Shown: piece after piece, positions 1 through 10,198 of the stretch
Numbering within the stretch: position 1 is the first letter of the stretch
How the letters are laid out: each line of letters opens with the position of its first letter
Source: Flavobacteriales bacterium
GTDB taxonomy: Bacteria > Bacteroidota > Bacteroidia > Flavobacteriales_F > PHOS-HE28
Length of the DNA stretch: 64,000 nt
Reading direction: 5' to 3'
Assembly (NCBI GenBank): GCA_016712535.1
Contig: JADJQW010000004.1
Location: forward strand, 186,001 to 250,000
Notes under the pieces: generated by a model
Database searches by the model: none
What the model saw: only the letters and a program-made list of their open reading frames with translations
Told to the model about the DNA's origin: nothing
Made by a program: the position numbers and the translations under genes

Positions 1-150
1 TGCACTGTGCAACTGTGTCCAGCACATAGTCATGAGTACACTTCTCTCCTTCGTACACGAAGAAATAGTAACCCAGATCCGGGTTGTCAGAGACAATCTC
101 GAAAGCTAGGCCATCATGTTCGGCCCGTGCAATCAAATCAGGCCGCTCCA

Positions 151-151
<1 letters not shown>
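1..151 (-). CDS. Partial hypothetical protein coupled to carB
   Basis: A reading frame of 50 codons opens with ATG at 151-149 on the minus strand and runs off the left edge of the window. Its start overlaps the carB stop in a TGATG arrangement, which indicates translational coupling with carB. The visible residues (MERPDLIARAEHDGLAF, then a stretch rich in Tyr, Phe and acidic residues) match no family I recognise. There is no signal peptide or membrane segment in the visible part. The arrangement and uninterrupted frame support a real gene, but its function cannot be stated. Confidence 0.55.
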
Positions 152-2961
<2,810 letters not shown>

Positions 2962-2982
2962 GTCCGGATGGTATCCGGGCCG

Positions 2983-2990
2983 CGAAGCTA
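2983..2990 (-). promoter_or_regulatory. Candidate -7 box for carB
   Basis: TAGCTTCG on the minus strand, 29 nt before the carB ATG, resembles the Bacteroidota -7 consensus TAnnTTTG with C for the third T. No clear -33 TTG is visible upstream. Confidence 0.4.
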
Positions 2991-3068
2991 CCCCGCCATC
3001 GGGGCCGGAAAGGGAATGTGGAAAAGGAGGGGGGATCGTGGAGAAAAGCGGCCCTTACTTCACGCCCC

Positions 3069-3434
3069 GTGCGCATCGACAAATTCCTCTGGTGCGTGCG
3101 CCTCTTCAAGACGCGCAGCCTCGCCACCGACGCCGTGCGCCGCGAGCAGGTGCAGGTGAATGGCCGCGTGGTGAAGCCTTCCGTGGAGGTGAAGCCCGGC
3201 GACCGCATCGCCCTGCGCGAGCCCCCGATCTGGCGGAGTTGGGAGATCCTGGCATTGCCCGCATCGCGGGTTGGCGCCAAGCTGGTTCCAGGCCTGATGG
3301 CTGAGCGCACCGCATTCGAGGACTTGGAGAAGCTGGAGTTGGCCCGCCTGGTGAAAGCGCAGAACCGACCAGCAGGGGAGGGCCGGCCCACGAAACGCGA
3401 CCGCCGCGACATGGACCGCTTCACCGGGGAGTGA
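3069..3434 (+). CDS. S4-domain RNA-binding protein, Hsp15-like
   Basis: This small basic protein (121 residues) resembles Hsp15/HslR, which binds free 50S subunits carrying nascent chains. An S4 RNA-binding fold covers about residues 1-60 (RIDKFLWCVRLFKTRS, then VQVNGRVVKPS and VKPGDRIAL), followed by a basic C-terminal tail. I chose the GTG at 3069 because the conserved family N-terminus xRIDKxLWCVR begins there; an in-frame ATG at 3018 would add 17 residues without family support. It is divergent from carB, with about 107 nt between the starts. The Hsp15 role is inferred from the family; only the S4 domain is evident from sequence. Confidence 0.85.
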   Translation: MRIDKFLWCVRLFKTRSLATDAVRREQVQVNGRVVKPSVEVKPGDRIALREPPIWRSWEILALPASRVGAKLVPGLMAERTAFEDLEKLELARLVKAQNRPAGEGRPTKRDRRDMDRFTGE

Positions 3435-3548
3435 TCCGTTGGCCCCGGTGTCAACCATCCGCCCCGCCGCTTAACGTTCTTTCAAGTTCCGGCGGAACAA
3501 TTCGGCTCGGAGCGCGGATAGCTTGGCGGCACTTCAAACCGAAACGCC

Positions 3549-5075
3549 ATGTTCAAGACCTTCCTCTTCCTTCCGCTGGCCTCCGTGATCGGCTTGCAGC
3601 AAGAGCCTCAGGTGCCGGTGCCCGACCGCAAGTTGCGCATCGAAGTGGTGACCACCGAGAACGGCGAGACCAAGCGCGTGACCAAGGAGTTCGACGCCAA
3701 CGACGATGCGCAGATGCAAGAGGCCCTGCGTGAACTCGGCGTGCTCAATCATATGAAACTCGGGGACGGCGAGGGCGACATCACGATCGATATCCGCGGC
3801 TTCGGCGATGGCGAGGACGCCGATATGTTCATGCGCATGGCGCCCATGGCACCGCTCGCACCCATGCCGCCCGACGCGCCCATGGCCTTCATCGGTGAGC
3901 CCTCGGCGTACTTGGGCGTGAGCACGCGCAACCTGAACGACGAGGACAAGAAGGGCAAGTCAGCGGTGAAGCAAGGAGCCGTGGTGATCGAAGTGGTGGA
4001 GGGGACCCCTGCCGCGGAACTGGGTTTGAAAGAGGGCGACATCATCGTTGAATTGGACGACCAGACCGTGGATGGTCCGGAAAGCCTTGTGGAGCTGGTG
4101 CGCTCGCACGAGCCCGGTGACGAGGTGAAGGTGGAGTGGCTCCGTGCCGGCAAGGCCATGAAGGGGAGCGCGAAGCTGGCCGAGCGGAAGTCCGAGTCGT
4201 ATGCCTTCCGATTCGATGGCGAATCGTTGAAGGAATTGGAGAAGCTCGGTGAGTTGCAGGAGCTCAGCGAGCTGGGCAAGCTGGGCGAGATGGGCTCATG
4301 GAGCAGCGAGAAGCGCGCCTTCCTTGGCGTAACGCCCGGCGATGAGGAGGACGAGCAGGACGGCGTCGTGATCGGCAGTGTGGAAGAGGGCAGCGCCGCG
4401 GAGAAGATGGGCTTGAAGGCCGGCGACCGCATCACGGCGATCAACGGCGAGGCCGTGGCCGACTTCGATGCCTTGGCCGAGCGCATCCGCGCGATGAAGC
4501 CCGGCGATCAGGTCACCGTCACCGCACAGCGCGACGGACAAGCGCAGGAACACACGGGCGCGCTCGGCGAGCGTGAGATGCGCGCCTACTTCAAGGGAAA
4601 TGATGGCATGCAAGGCTTCCAGTGGAACGGCACCGATGAACGCTCGCGCGATGAGCTGCGCCGTGAGATGGATCAGCTGCGCCGCGAGATGGATGAATTG
4701 CGCCGTGAGCTGGGTAAGGACATCCGCCGCGAAGTGCGCGTGCGCGTGGAGGCCCGGAAGCTGAGCGAGGAGGAGAAGGCCGTGCTGCGCAAGAAGGGCG
4801 TGGCGGTTGACAAGGAACTTCCGTTGGAGGAATTGCGCGCCTTCCCGAATCCGAGCAATGGCTTCTTCCGCGTGCAGTTCGACATGCCCGAGCGCGGCGA
4901 CCTCACCGTTGATGTTCACGACGCCAAGGGCGAGCGCGTTTACCAGGAGCGCATCGTGGGATTCAAAGGGCGTTACGAGCGCACGCTCGACCTGAGCGAC
5001 CAATCCAGCGGCAGCTACTTCATGGTGATCGGGCACGGCGGCCGCGCGGCGACGGTGAAGTTGGTGAAAGAGTGA
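3549..5075 (+). CDS. Exported protein with two PDZ domains and T9SS sorting domain
   Basis: The 508-residue protein starts with a short signal-like segment (MFKTFLFLPLASVIG). Two PDZ domains follow at about residues 118-205 (AYLGVSTRNLN through GDIIVELDDQTV) and 255-335 (AFLGVTPGDEEDE through GDRITAINGEAV). A charged heptad region of repeated RREMDQL/RREMDEL units at about 360-395 should form a coiled coil. The last ~75 residues (FPNPSNGFFRVQFDMPERGD through SGSYFMV) are a type A T9SS sorting domain, so export through the gliding/secretion machinery to the surface is expected. There is no protease domain, so an adaptor or scaffold role is plausible but unproven. The acidic Met/Pro-rich linker at 95-115 is low complexity. 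Confidence 0.85.
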   Translation: MFKTFLFLPLASVIGLQQEPQVPVPDRKLRIEVVTTENGETKRVTKEFDANDDAQMQEALRELGVLNHMKLGDGEGDITIDIRGFGDGEDADMFMRMAPMAPLAPMPPDAPMAFIGEPSAYLGVSTRNLNDEDKKGKSAVKQGAVVIEVVEGTPAAELGLKEGDIIVELDDQTVDGPESLVELVRSHEPGDEVKVEWLRAGKAMKGSAKLAERKSESYAFRFDGESLKELEKLGELQELSELGKLGEMGSWSSEKRAFLGVTPGDEEDEQDGVVIGSVEEGSAAEKMGLKAGDRITAINGEAVADFDALAERIRAMKPGDQVTVTAQRDGQAQEHTGALGEREMRAYFKGNDGMQGFQWNGTDERSRDELRREMDQLRREMDELRRELGKDIRREVRVRVEARKLSEEEKAVLRKKGVAVDKELPLEELRAFPNPSNGFFRVQFDMPERGDLTVDVHDAKGERVYQERIVGFKGRYERTLDLSDQSSGSYFMVIGHGGRAATVKLVKE

Positions 5076-5093
5076 GCCGCAGCCGGGTCCATG

Positions 5094-5125
5094 GGAAGGG
5101 GCCGAGAGGCCCTTTCCTATTTTTC
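5094..5125 (+). terminator. Intrinsic terminator after the PDZ/T9SS gene
   Basis: GGAAGGGGCC and GGCCCTTTCC pair over 10 bp (one G-U) around a GAGA tetraloop, followed by TATTTTTC. The hairpin begins 18 nt after the stop codon and its T-tract ends 5 nt before the next gene's ATG. Confidence 0.8.
5118..5125 (+). promoter_or_regulatory. Candidate -7 box overlapping a terminator T-tract
   Basis: TATTTTTC sits 12 nt before the ATG at 5130. It matches TAnnTTT plus C, the same spacing seen before gldA and three other starts, so it may also serve as the -7 box of the holin-like gene. Confidence 0.3.
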
Positions 5126-5129
5126 ACCC

Positions 5130-5510
5130 ATGAATGTCCTGCTCCGCATCCTCATCGGCACCATTGCGGTGCTCGTGGCCGACCTGCTCCTGCGCGGGGT
5201 CGCCCTCGGCGACATGGAAACCACCAATGGCCTGCTCACGGCCATCCTCACCGCCGCCGTGCTGGCCCTGCTCAACGCGTTCCTCAAGCCGATCCTCATC
5301 CTCTTCACCCTGCCCATCACCTTGCTCAGCCTGGGCCTTTTCCTCTTGGTGATCAATGCCGGGTTGGTCATGCTCGCCGATAACCTCGTGCCCGGCTTCG
5401 AGATCGATGCGCCACGCTTCTGGTGGGCCTTGGGCTTCAGCCTCATCGTGTCCATCGTGCAGGGCATGCTCAGCCGCATGGACCGCAAGCCTTCGGAAGG
5501 GAAGGCCTGA
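5130..5510 (+). CDS. Small phage-holin-superfamily (PF04020-like) membrane protein
   Basis: This 126-residue protein has four hydrophobic segments, at about residues 4-22, 36-53, 56-78 and 92-110, with the conserved order ILIGTIAVLVADLLL, LNAFLKPILILFTLPITLLS and LVINAGLVMLADNLVPGFEI. That pattern is typical of the four-TM 'phage holin family IV' (DUF360) proteins common on bacterial chromosomes. Despite the family name there is no phage context here, and the physiological role is unknown. The ATG at 5130 is preferred over an upstream in-frame start at 5091, which lies inside the terminator hairpin. It appears monocistronic. Confidence 0.85.
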   Translation: MNVLLRILIGTIAVLVADLLLRGVALGDMETTNGLLTAILTAAVLALLNAFLKPILILFTLPITLLSLGLFLLVINAGLVMLADNLVPGFEIDAPRFWWALGFSLIVSIVQGMLSRMDRKPSEGKA

Positions 5511-5593
5511 GGAACCCATCGGCCTTCCAAGCACATCCGTCAGGCGGGTGCCATACTCTGTCCCGGCCACCCCAGCGTGAACCATCGGCCCCC

Positions 5594-5601
5594 TAAGTTT
5601 G
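5594..5601 (+). promoter_or_regulatory. Candidate -7 box for the subtilase-like gene
   Basis: TAAGTTTG exactly matches the Bacteroidota -7 consensus TAnnTTTG, 28 nt before the chosen ATG. No convincing -33 TTG is visible. Confidence 0.45.
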
Positions 5602-5621
5602 TCCTGAACCAGCCCCAGACC

Positions 5622-8393
5622 ATGAACCGTTCCCTGACCCTTTGCCTTTCGGCCTCCCTTCTCATCGGCTCAGCCAGCGCGCAGCTCAATGATACCGAGT
5701 ACATCCCCGGCGACCTGCTGGTGATGACCCAGCCCGGCGCCGACCCTTACGCCATTGCCCGTGACCTCTCGACCCTTGACGATCAGCCCACCGGCATGAA
5801 GGTGGTCGAGGAGGTGAGCCCAGAGATGCGCGCTTGGCTCCTGCGCTTCGATCCCGCGCTGCAGACCCAGTGGACCATGCTGCGCGCCGTGAAGGAGCAC
5901 CCCGGCATCCTGCTCGCCCAGAACAACCACGTGGTGAAGGAGCGCAATGTGCCGAACGACGCCCAGTACGATCAGGTATGGCACCACCAGAACATCGACA
6001 GCGAAGCGGCGTGGGACATCACCACAGGAGGTGTCACGGCCACGGGCGATACCATCGTGGTCTGCATCATCGAGAACGCCGACCTCACCCACCCGGACCT
6101 CGCTGCCAACGCGTGGCTCAACTACGATGAGGTCCCTGGCAACGGCATCGACGACGACGGCAATCAGTACGTCGATGACCGCCGCGGCTGGAACACGCCG
6201 AACAACAACGACAACGTGTACAGCGGCAGCCACGGCACCCAGTGCGCGGGCATGGTGGGCGCCGTGGGCAACAACAGCCTCGGCGTGGTGGGCGCCAATT
6301 GGAACGTGAAGATGATGCCCGTGAACTACGGGGGCACGAGCGAGAGCGCTGTGGTGGCGGCCTACACCTACCCCTTGCGCATGCGCCGGCTCTATGCCAG
6401 CAGCAACGGCGATCGCGGCGCCTTCGTGGTGGCCACCAGCGCCAGCTGGGGCATCGATGGCGGACAGCCTTCCAACTCGCCGATGTGGTGCGCCATGTTC
6501 GATACGCTCGGCACGGCGGGCATCCTGAACTGCGGCGCCACCGCCAACAACGCCGTGAACGTGGACGTGGTGGGCGATCTGCCAACGGCCTGCGGCAGCG
6601 ATTACATGATCAGCGTCACGGCCACGGACGTGAATGACACGCGCACCTTCAGCGCGTGGGGCCTCACCACCATCGATGTGGGCGCTCCAGGTTCCAGCGT
6701 GCGCACCACCAGCATCGGCGGCGGTTACGGCAACACCAGCGGCACCAGCTTCGCCACGCCGCTCACCGCAGGCGTCATCGGCCTGATGTACAGCGCGCCC
6801 TGCCCCAGCTTCATGGGCCTGGTGAACGCCGATCCCGTGCAAGGCGCCCTGTACATCCGCACCAAGCTCTTCGCGGGCGTGGAGCAGGTGGGCAATCTCC
6901 CGGGCAACACGGTAACCGGCGGGCGCATCAGCGCGGGCAACAGCCTGCAGCTGATCATGAACGAATGCAGCTCCTGCCCCGCGCCATTCGGCGGTCAGGC
7001 CACGCGCCAAGGCTCGGACGGCACCTACACCTGGGTGAGCAGCGCCAGCCTCTTCACCGTGCGCTATCGCGCGGTGGGCACCACCGATTGGACCGTGATC
7101 AGCAACGTGGATGAAGCCACCGTGACCGTGAGCGGACTCGATCCCTGCCTGGCCTACGAATTCCAAGTGGAGGCCGAGTGCAGCGGCGAGTTCAGCGGCT
7201 TCTCGCAGACCACCGTGCTGCAAGGCCCGCCGAGCACCGCGCCCGCGATCACCCCCAGCGGGTTCACCACCTTCTGCGCGGGATCGCCCTTCACGCTCAC
7301 CAGCAGCATCGCGAACGACATTTCCTGGAGCTCCGGGCAGACCTCTGCGAGCATTACCCCCACCGTGAGCGGCACGTACACCGTCACCTTCGACAACGGC
7401 TGCGGCACCCTCACCTCGGCGCCTGTGGAGGTCACTGTGCTGGATGAACCCGCAGCACCTGCATCGAGCGATGTGCAGCTGCCCGGTCCCGGAACCGCCA
7501 CGCTGAACGCCACCGGCAGCAACATCACTTGGTACGATGCCCCCGCCGGAGGCAATGCCGTGGGCAGCGGCAACAGCTGGGAAACCCCCTTCCTGAACGC
7601 AACCACCAGCTACTGGTGCTCCGCGGCCAACACCAATGGCGTGGTGAGCAGCTATGGCGCGAAGACGAACAACACCACCAGCGGACAGTACCATACCAAC
7701 AGCAACAATTACCAGCTCTTCACGGCCAATCAGGTCTTCAGCATCCGCAGCGTGAAGGTCTACGCGAATGCTGCAGGCAATCGCACCTTCGCTCTCGTCG
7801 ATGCGACCGCGAACGTGATCCAGCAGGGGACCTTCAGCGTCCCGAATGGCGAGAGCCGGGTGAACCTGAACTTCGTGGTGCCTGGTCCTGGCAATTACGG
7901 ACTGCGGCTGACCGGGAACACGGTGGGCCTCTGGCGTGATGGCGTGGGCAGCGCGCAGGCCTATCCTTACGCTTTGGGCGCATACGGCAGCATGACGGGC
8001 AGCAGCGCCACGGGCGGCAACGCCACCGCGTATTACTACTTCTTCTACGATTGGGAGGTGAGCCTTCCTTATGTGGCCTGCGAGAGCGACCGCGTGCAGG
8101 TCACCGTTGAACTGCCGCAGGGTGTCGAGGAGCAGCAGAGCGGGGGCGTGCGCGTCTTCCCGCAACCTGCCGATCGCGACGTCTTCGTGGATGTGACCGG
8201 CGATCTCGCCCAGGGCCGTCTCAGCTTCGAGCTGATCGATGCCACGGGCCGCCAGGTGCTCGCCAAGCGGATCGAGAACGGCCGTGCGACGATCACGACT
8301 GCTTTCCTGGCCAATGGCCTTTACGGCTACCGCATCGTGCGCGATGGGGAAGCCGTGCGCACCGGACGCATCATCGTGGAGCATCTGTATTGA
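5622..8393 (+). CDS. S8 subtilase-like T9SS-exported protein, catalytic Asp not evident
   Basis: This 923-residue exported protein begins with a signal peptide (MNRSLTLCLSASLLIGSASAQ). A propeptide-like region is followed by a peptidase S8 domain at about residues 110-460. The His block (SGSHGTQCAGMVGAVGNN) and Ser block (GNTSGTSFATPLTAGVIGLM) are present. At the Asp block the sequence is VVCIIENADLTHPDL, where VAVLDxGxDxTHPDL is expected, so Asp is replaced by Glu with a one-residue deletion, or by Ile. A fibronectin-III-like region (about 450-545), an Ig-like region (about 550-640), a lectin-like beta region and a T9SS sorting domain (FPQPADRDVFVDV onward) follow. The start at 5622 places the signal peptide at the N-terminus; an upstream ATG at 5577 is rejected. 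Proteolytic activity is uncertain. Confidence 0.88.
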   Translation: MNRSLTLCLSASLLIGSASAQLNDTEYIPGDLLVMTQPGADPYAIARDLSTLDDQPTGMKVVEEVSPEMRAWLLRFDPALQTQWTMLRAVKEHPGILLAQNNHVVKERNVPNDAQYDQVWHHQNIDSEAAWDITTGGVTATGDTIVVCIIENADLTHPDLAANAWLNYDEVPGNGIDDDGNQYVDDRRGWNTPNNNDNVYSGSHGTQCAGMVGAVGNNSLGVVGANWNVKMMPVNYGGTSESAVVAAYTYPLRMRRLYASSNGDRGAFVVATSASWGIDGGQPSNSPMWCAMFDTLGTAGILNCGATANNAVNVDVVGDLPTACGSDYMISVTATDVNDTRTFSAWGLTTIDVGAPGSSVRTTSIGGGYGNTSGTSFATPLTAGVIGLMYSAPCPSFMGLVNADPVQGALYIRTKLFAGVEQVGNLPGNTVTGGRISAGNSLQLIMNECSSCPAPFGGQATRQGSDGTYTWVSSASLFTVRYRAVGTTDWTVISNVDEATVTVSGLDPCLAYEFQVEAECSGEFSGFSQTTVLQGPPSTAPAITPSGFTTFCAGSPFTLTSSIANDISWSSGQTSASITPTVSGTYTVTFDNGCGTLTSAPVEVTVLDEPAAPASSDVQLPGPGTATLNATGSNITWYDAPAGGNAVGSGNSWETPFLNATTSYWCSAANTNGVVSSYGAKTNNTTSGQYHTNSNNYQLFTANQVFSIRSVKVYANAAGNRTFALVDATANVIQQGTFSVPNGESRVNLNFVVPGPGNYGLRLTGNTVGLWRDGVGSAQAYPYALGAYGSMTGSSATGGNATAYYYFFYDWEVSLPYVACESDRVQVTVELPQGVEEQQSGGVRVFPQPADRDVFVDVTGDLAQGRLSFELIDATGRQVLAKRIENGRATITTAFLANGLYGYRIVRDGEAVRTGRIIVEHLY

Positions 8394-8409
8394 TCCTTGC
8401 CGATTCGCT

Positions 8410-8444
8410 GCCGGGGCGTTGGAGCATGGCTCCGGCGCCCCGGC
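8410..8444 (+). terminator. Two-tiered hairpin terminator after the subtilase-like gene
   Basis: GCCGGGGCG (8410-8418) pairs with CGCCCCGGC (8436-8444), enclosing a second stem GGAGC/GCTCC with an ATG loop. The T-rich tail is weak (TTAGCTTTCC), so it may be only partly efficient, and it leads into the next gene's -7 box. Confidence 0.6.
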
Positions 8445-8445
8445 T

Positions 8446-8453
8446 TAGCTTTC
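8446..8453 (+). promoter_or_regulatory. Candidate -7 box for the GT2 gene
   Basis: TAGCTTTC begins 12 nt before the GTG start at 8458, which would place the transcription start at or beside the start codon. Confidence 0.35.
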
Positions 8454-8457
8454 CGCC

Positions 8458-9219
8458 GTGCCCATCTCAGCGGTCATCATCACGCGCAACGAAGAGCGCA
8501 ACATCGATCGCTGCCTCCGTTCCCTGCACGGCATCGCCGATGAGGTGATCGTCGTGGATGCGGAGAGCACCGATGCAACGCGGGAGATCGCTGGCAGCCA
8601 CGGTGCGCGGGTGCATGTTCGGCCCTGGACCGGATACAGCGATCAGAAGAACTTCGCCAACGGCCTCGCGCAGCACGATCACATCCTCTCCCTTGATGCC
8701 GATGAGGCGCTCAGCGAAGCGCTGCGCGAAGACCTGCTTCGGCGCAAGCGCGAGGGTCTCTCGGGAGCCTTCCGGGTGAAGCGCCTCACGAATTACTGCG
8801 GCCATTGGGTGCGTCACGGCGGCTGGTACCCCGATGCCAAGGTGCGCCTGTTCCCGAAGGAGGGCACGGTGTGGCAGGGGGACCATGTGCACGAAGAGCT
8901 CGTGCTCCCGCTGGGCTGCACGGTCACGGAGCTGCACGGGGACCTGCTCCATTACAGTTACCATAGCGTGCAGGACCATTTGGAGCGCATCGAGCGGTAC
9001 AGCACGCTCCATGCGCGGGCGTTGCATGCGCGCGGCAAGCACGCGCCGCTATGGAGACTCTGGCTGGCGCCGGCATTCAAGTTCGTGCAGGGCTACCTGC
9101 TGCTGCTCGGCTTCGTCGATGGCTGGGCCGGTTGGAGGATCGCTTGGCTCAGCGCGCGCGCGGTCAGGTTGAAGTACAGCAAGCTGCGTCAATTGCAGGT
9201 GAGGGATGCGCAAGCCTGA
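8458..9219 (+). CDS. Glycosyltransferase family 2, WaaE/KdtX-like
   Basis: A GT-A fold transferase of 253 residues that probably adds a sugar to LPS core or another envelope glycan. The N-terminus (ISAVIITRNEERNIDRCLRS) and the following DEVIVVDAESTDATREIA contain the nucleotide-binding elements. SLDADEALS at about residue 80 is the metal-binding DxD-type motif. The later segments (YCGHWVRHGGWYPD, VHEEL) are those of the WaaE-like subgroup acting on LPS inner core. A hydrophobic segment near residues 205-225 may anchor it to the inner membrane. The start is GTG at 8458, since IxAVIITxNEE must sit at the N-terminus. It overlaps the next gene by 14 nt, indicating translational coupling. Confidence 0.88.
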   Translation: MPISAVIITRNEERNIDRCLRSLHGIADEVIVVDAESTDATREIAGSHGARVHVRPWTGYSDQKNFANGLAQHDHILSLDADEALSEALREDLLRRKREGLSGAFRVKRLTNYCGHWVRHGGWYPDAKVRLFPKEGTVWQGDHVHEELVLPLGCTVTELHGDLLHYSYHSVQDHLERIERYSTLHARALHARGKHAPLWRLWLAPAFKFVQGYLLLLGFVDGWAGWRIAWLSARAVRLKYSKLRQLQVRDAQA

Positions 9220-10198
9220 GCACATCATCATCAGCCGCACGGACAGCATCGGTGATGTGATGCTCACCCTGCCCATGGCCGGATTGATCAAGGAGCGCAT
9301 GCCGGGCACGCGCATCACATTCATCGGAAGGCGTTACACCTTGCCCGTGCTGGCCTGCTGCGCGCATATCGATCAGGCCATCGCATTGGAGGAGCTGCAT
9401 GATGTCGGTGACCATGCTGCCGTGATCCGGTTGCGCAAGCTCGGAGCGGACTCCATCCTGCACGTGTTCCCGCGGCGCGATGTCGCTGCATGGGCCAGGC
9501 ACGCTGATATCCCCATGCGCATCGGCACCAGCCACCGGTGGTGGCACTGGCTCACCTGCAACGAGCGGGTCTCCTTCAGTCGCAAGCGCAGCGACCTGCA
9601 CGAAGCGCAACTGAACCTCAAGCTGCTCGCGCCGCTCGGCCTGGAAGAAACGCCCAGCCTTCAGCGGCTTGCTTCACTCGCCGGATTCACGCCGCCTCCT
9701 CCAGATGAGATCGTGCGAGGGCTGCTCCGCCCTGGCTTTCGGCACGTGATCCTGCATCCGCTCTCGCAGGGCAGCGCGGTGGAATGGGGCCTCGATCGCT
9801 TCACCGCGCTCATCGCCAGGCTCGACGCCTCGCGCAACCGGGTGATCATCACGGGCACCGCAGCCGAGGCGGAGCGCTACAGGCCGATGCTCTCGGGTAC
9901 GGGGCCGCATGTGATCGATGCAGGCGGCAAGCTGCGGCTCGACCAGCTCATCGCCTTGGTCGGCGCGTGCGATGCGCTGGTTGCTGCGAGCACAGGACCG
10001 CTGCACATCGCCGCCGCGTGCGGCATCCGCGCGATCGGGCTCTATTCGCCGAAGCGTCCGATCCATCCGGGCAGGTGGGGGCCGATCGGCGCCGATGCAT
10101 ATGCCCTGGTGGCGCCCGATGCGGACCCCGCCGGTGAGGCGCTCGCGCACATCGGCGCCATCACGCCTGAGATGGTGCTTCGGGCGCTGGAGCGATGA
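9206..10198 (+). CDS. Glycosyltransferase family 9 (heptosyltransferase-like)
   Basis: This 330-residue GT-B enzyme belongs to the ADP-heptose:LPS heptosyltransferase family. The N-terminus IIISRTDSIGDVMLTLPM is the acceptor-binding signature of GT9. The C-terminal half has HPLSQGSAVEWGLDRF and ACDALVAASTGPLHIAAACG, the donor-binding STGPxH loop. With the overlapping GT2 gene it forms a two-gene LPS-core-type module. The true donor sugar could differ from heptose in Bacteroidota, so the substrate is inferred. Its 3' end overlaps the convergent ligase-like gene by 38 nt. Confidence 0.9.
   Translation: MRKPEHIIISRTDSIGDVMLTLPMAGLIKERMPGTRITFIGRRYTLPVLACCAHIDQAIALEELHDVGDHAAVIRLRKLGADSILHVFPRRDVAAWARHADIPMRIGTSHRWWHWLTCNERVSFSRKRSDLHEAQLNLKLLAPLGLEETPSLQRLASLAGFTPPPPDEIVRGLLRPGFRHVILHPLSQGSAVEWGLDRFTALIARLDASRNRVIITGTAAEAERYRPMLSGTGPHVIDAGGKLRLDQLIALVGACDALVAASTGPLHIAAACGIRAIGLYSPKRPIHPGRWGPIGADAYALVAPDADPAGEALAHIGAITPEMVLRALER

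Noticed and set aside
3486..3498. GTTCCGGCGGAAC hairpin between the S4 protein and the PDZ gene
   Set aside because: Only a 5-bp stem without a T-tract; not a convincing terminator.
5130..5510. Prophage remnant because of a holin-family hit
   Set aside because: The four-TM family is common on chromosomes and no other phage gene is near.
5670..8384. Long antisense open frame opposite the subtilase-like gene
   Set aside because: Composition is His/Gly/Ala-biased and has no domain; the plus-strand gene has a signal peptide and domains.
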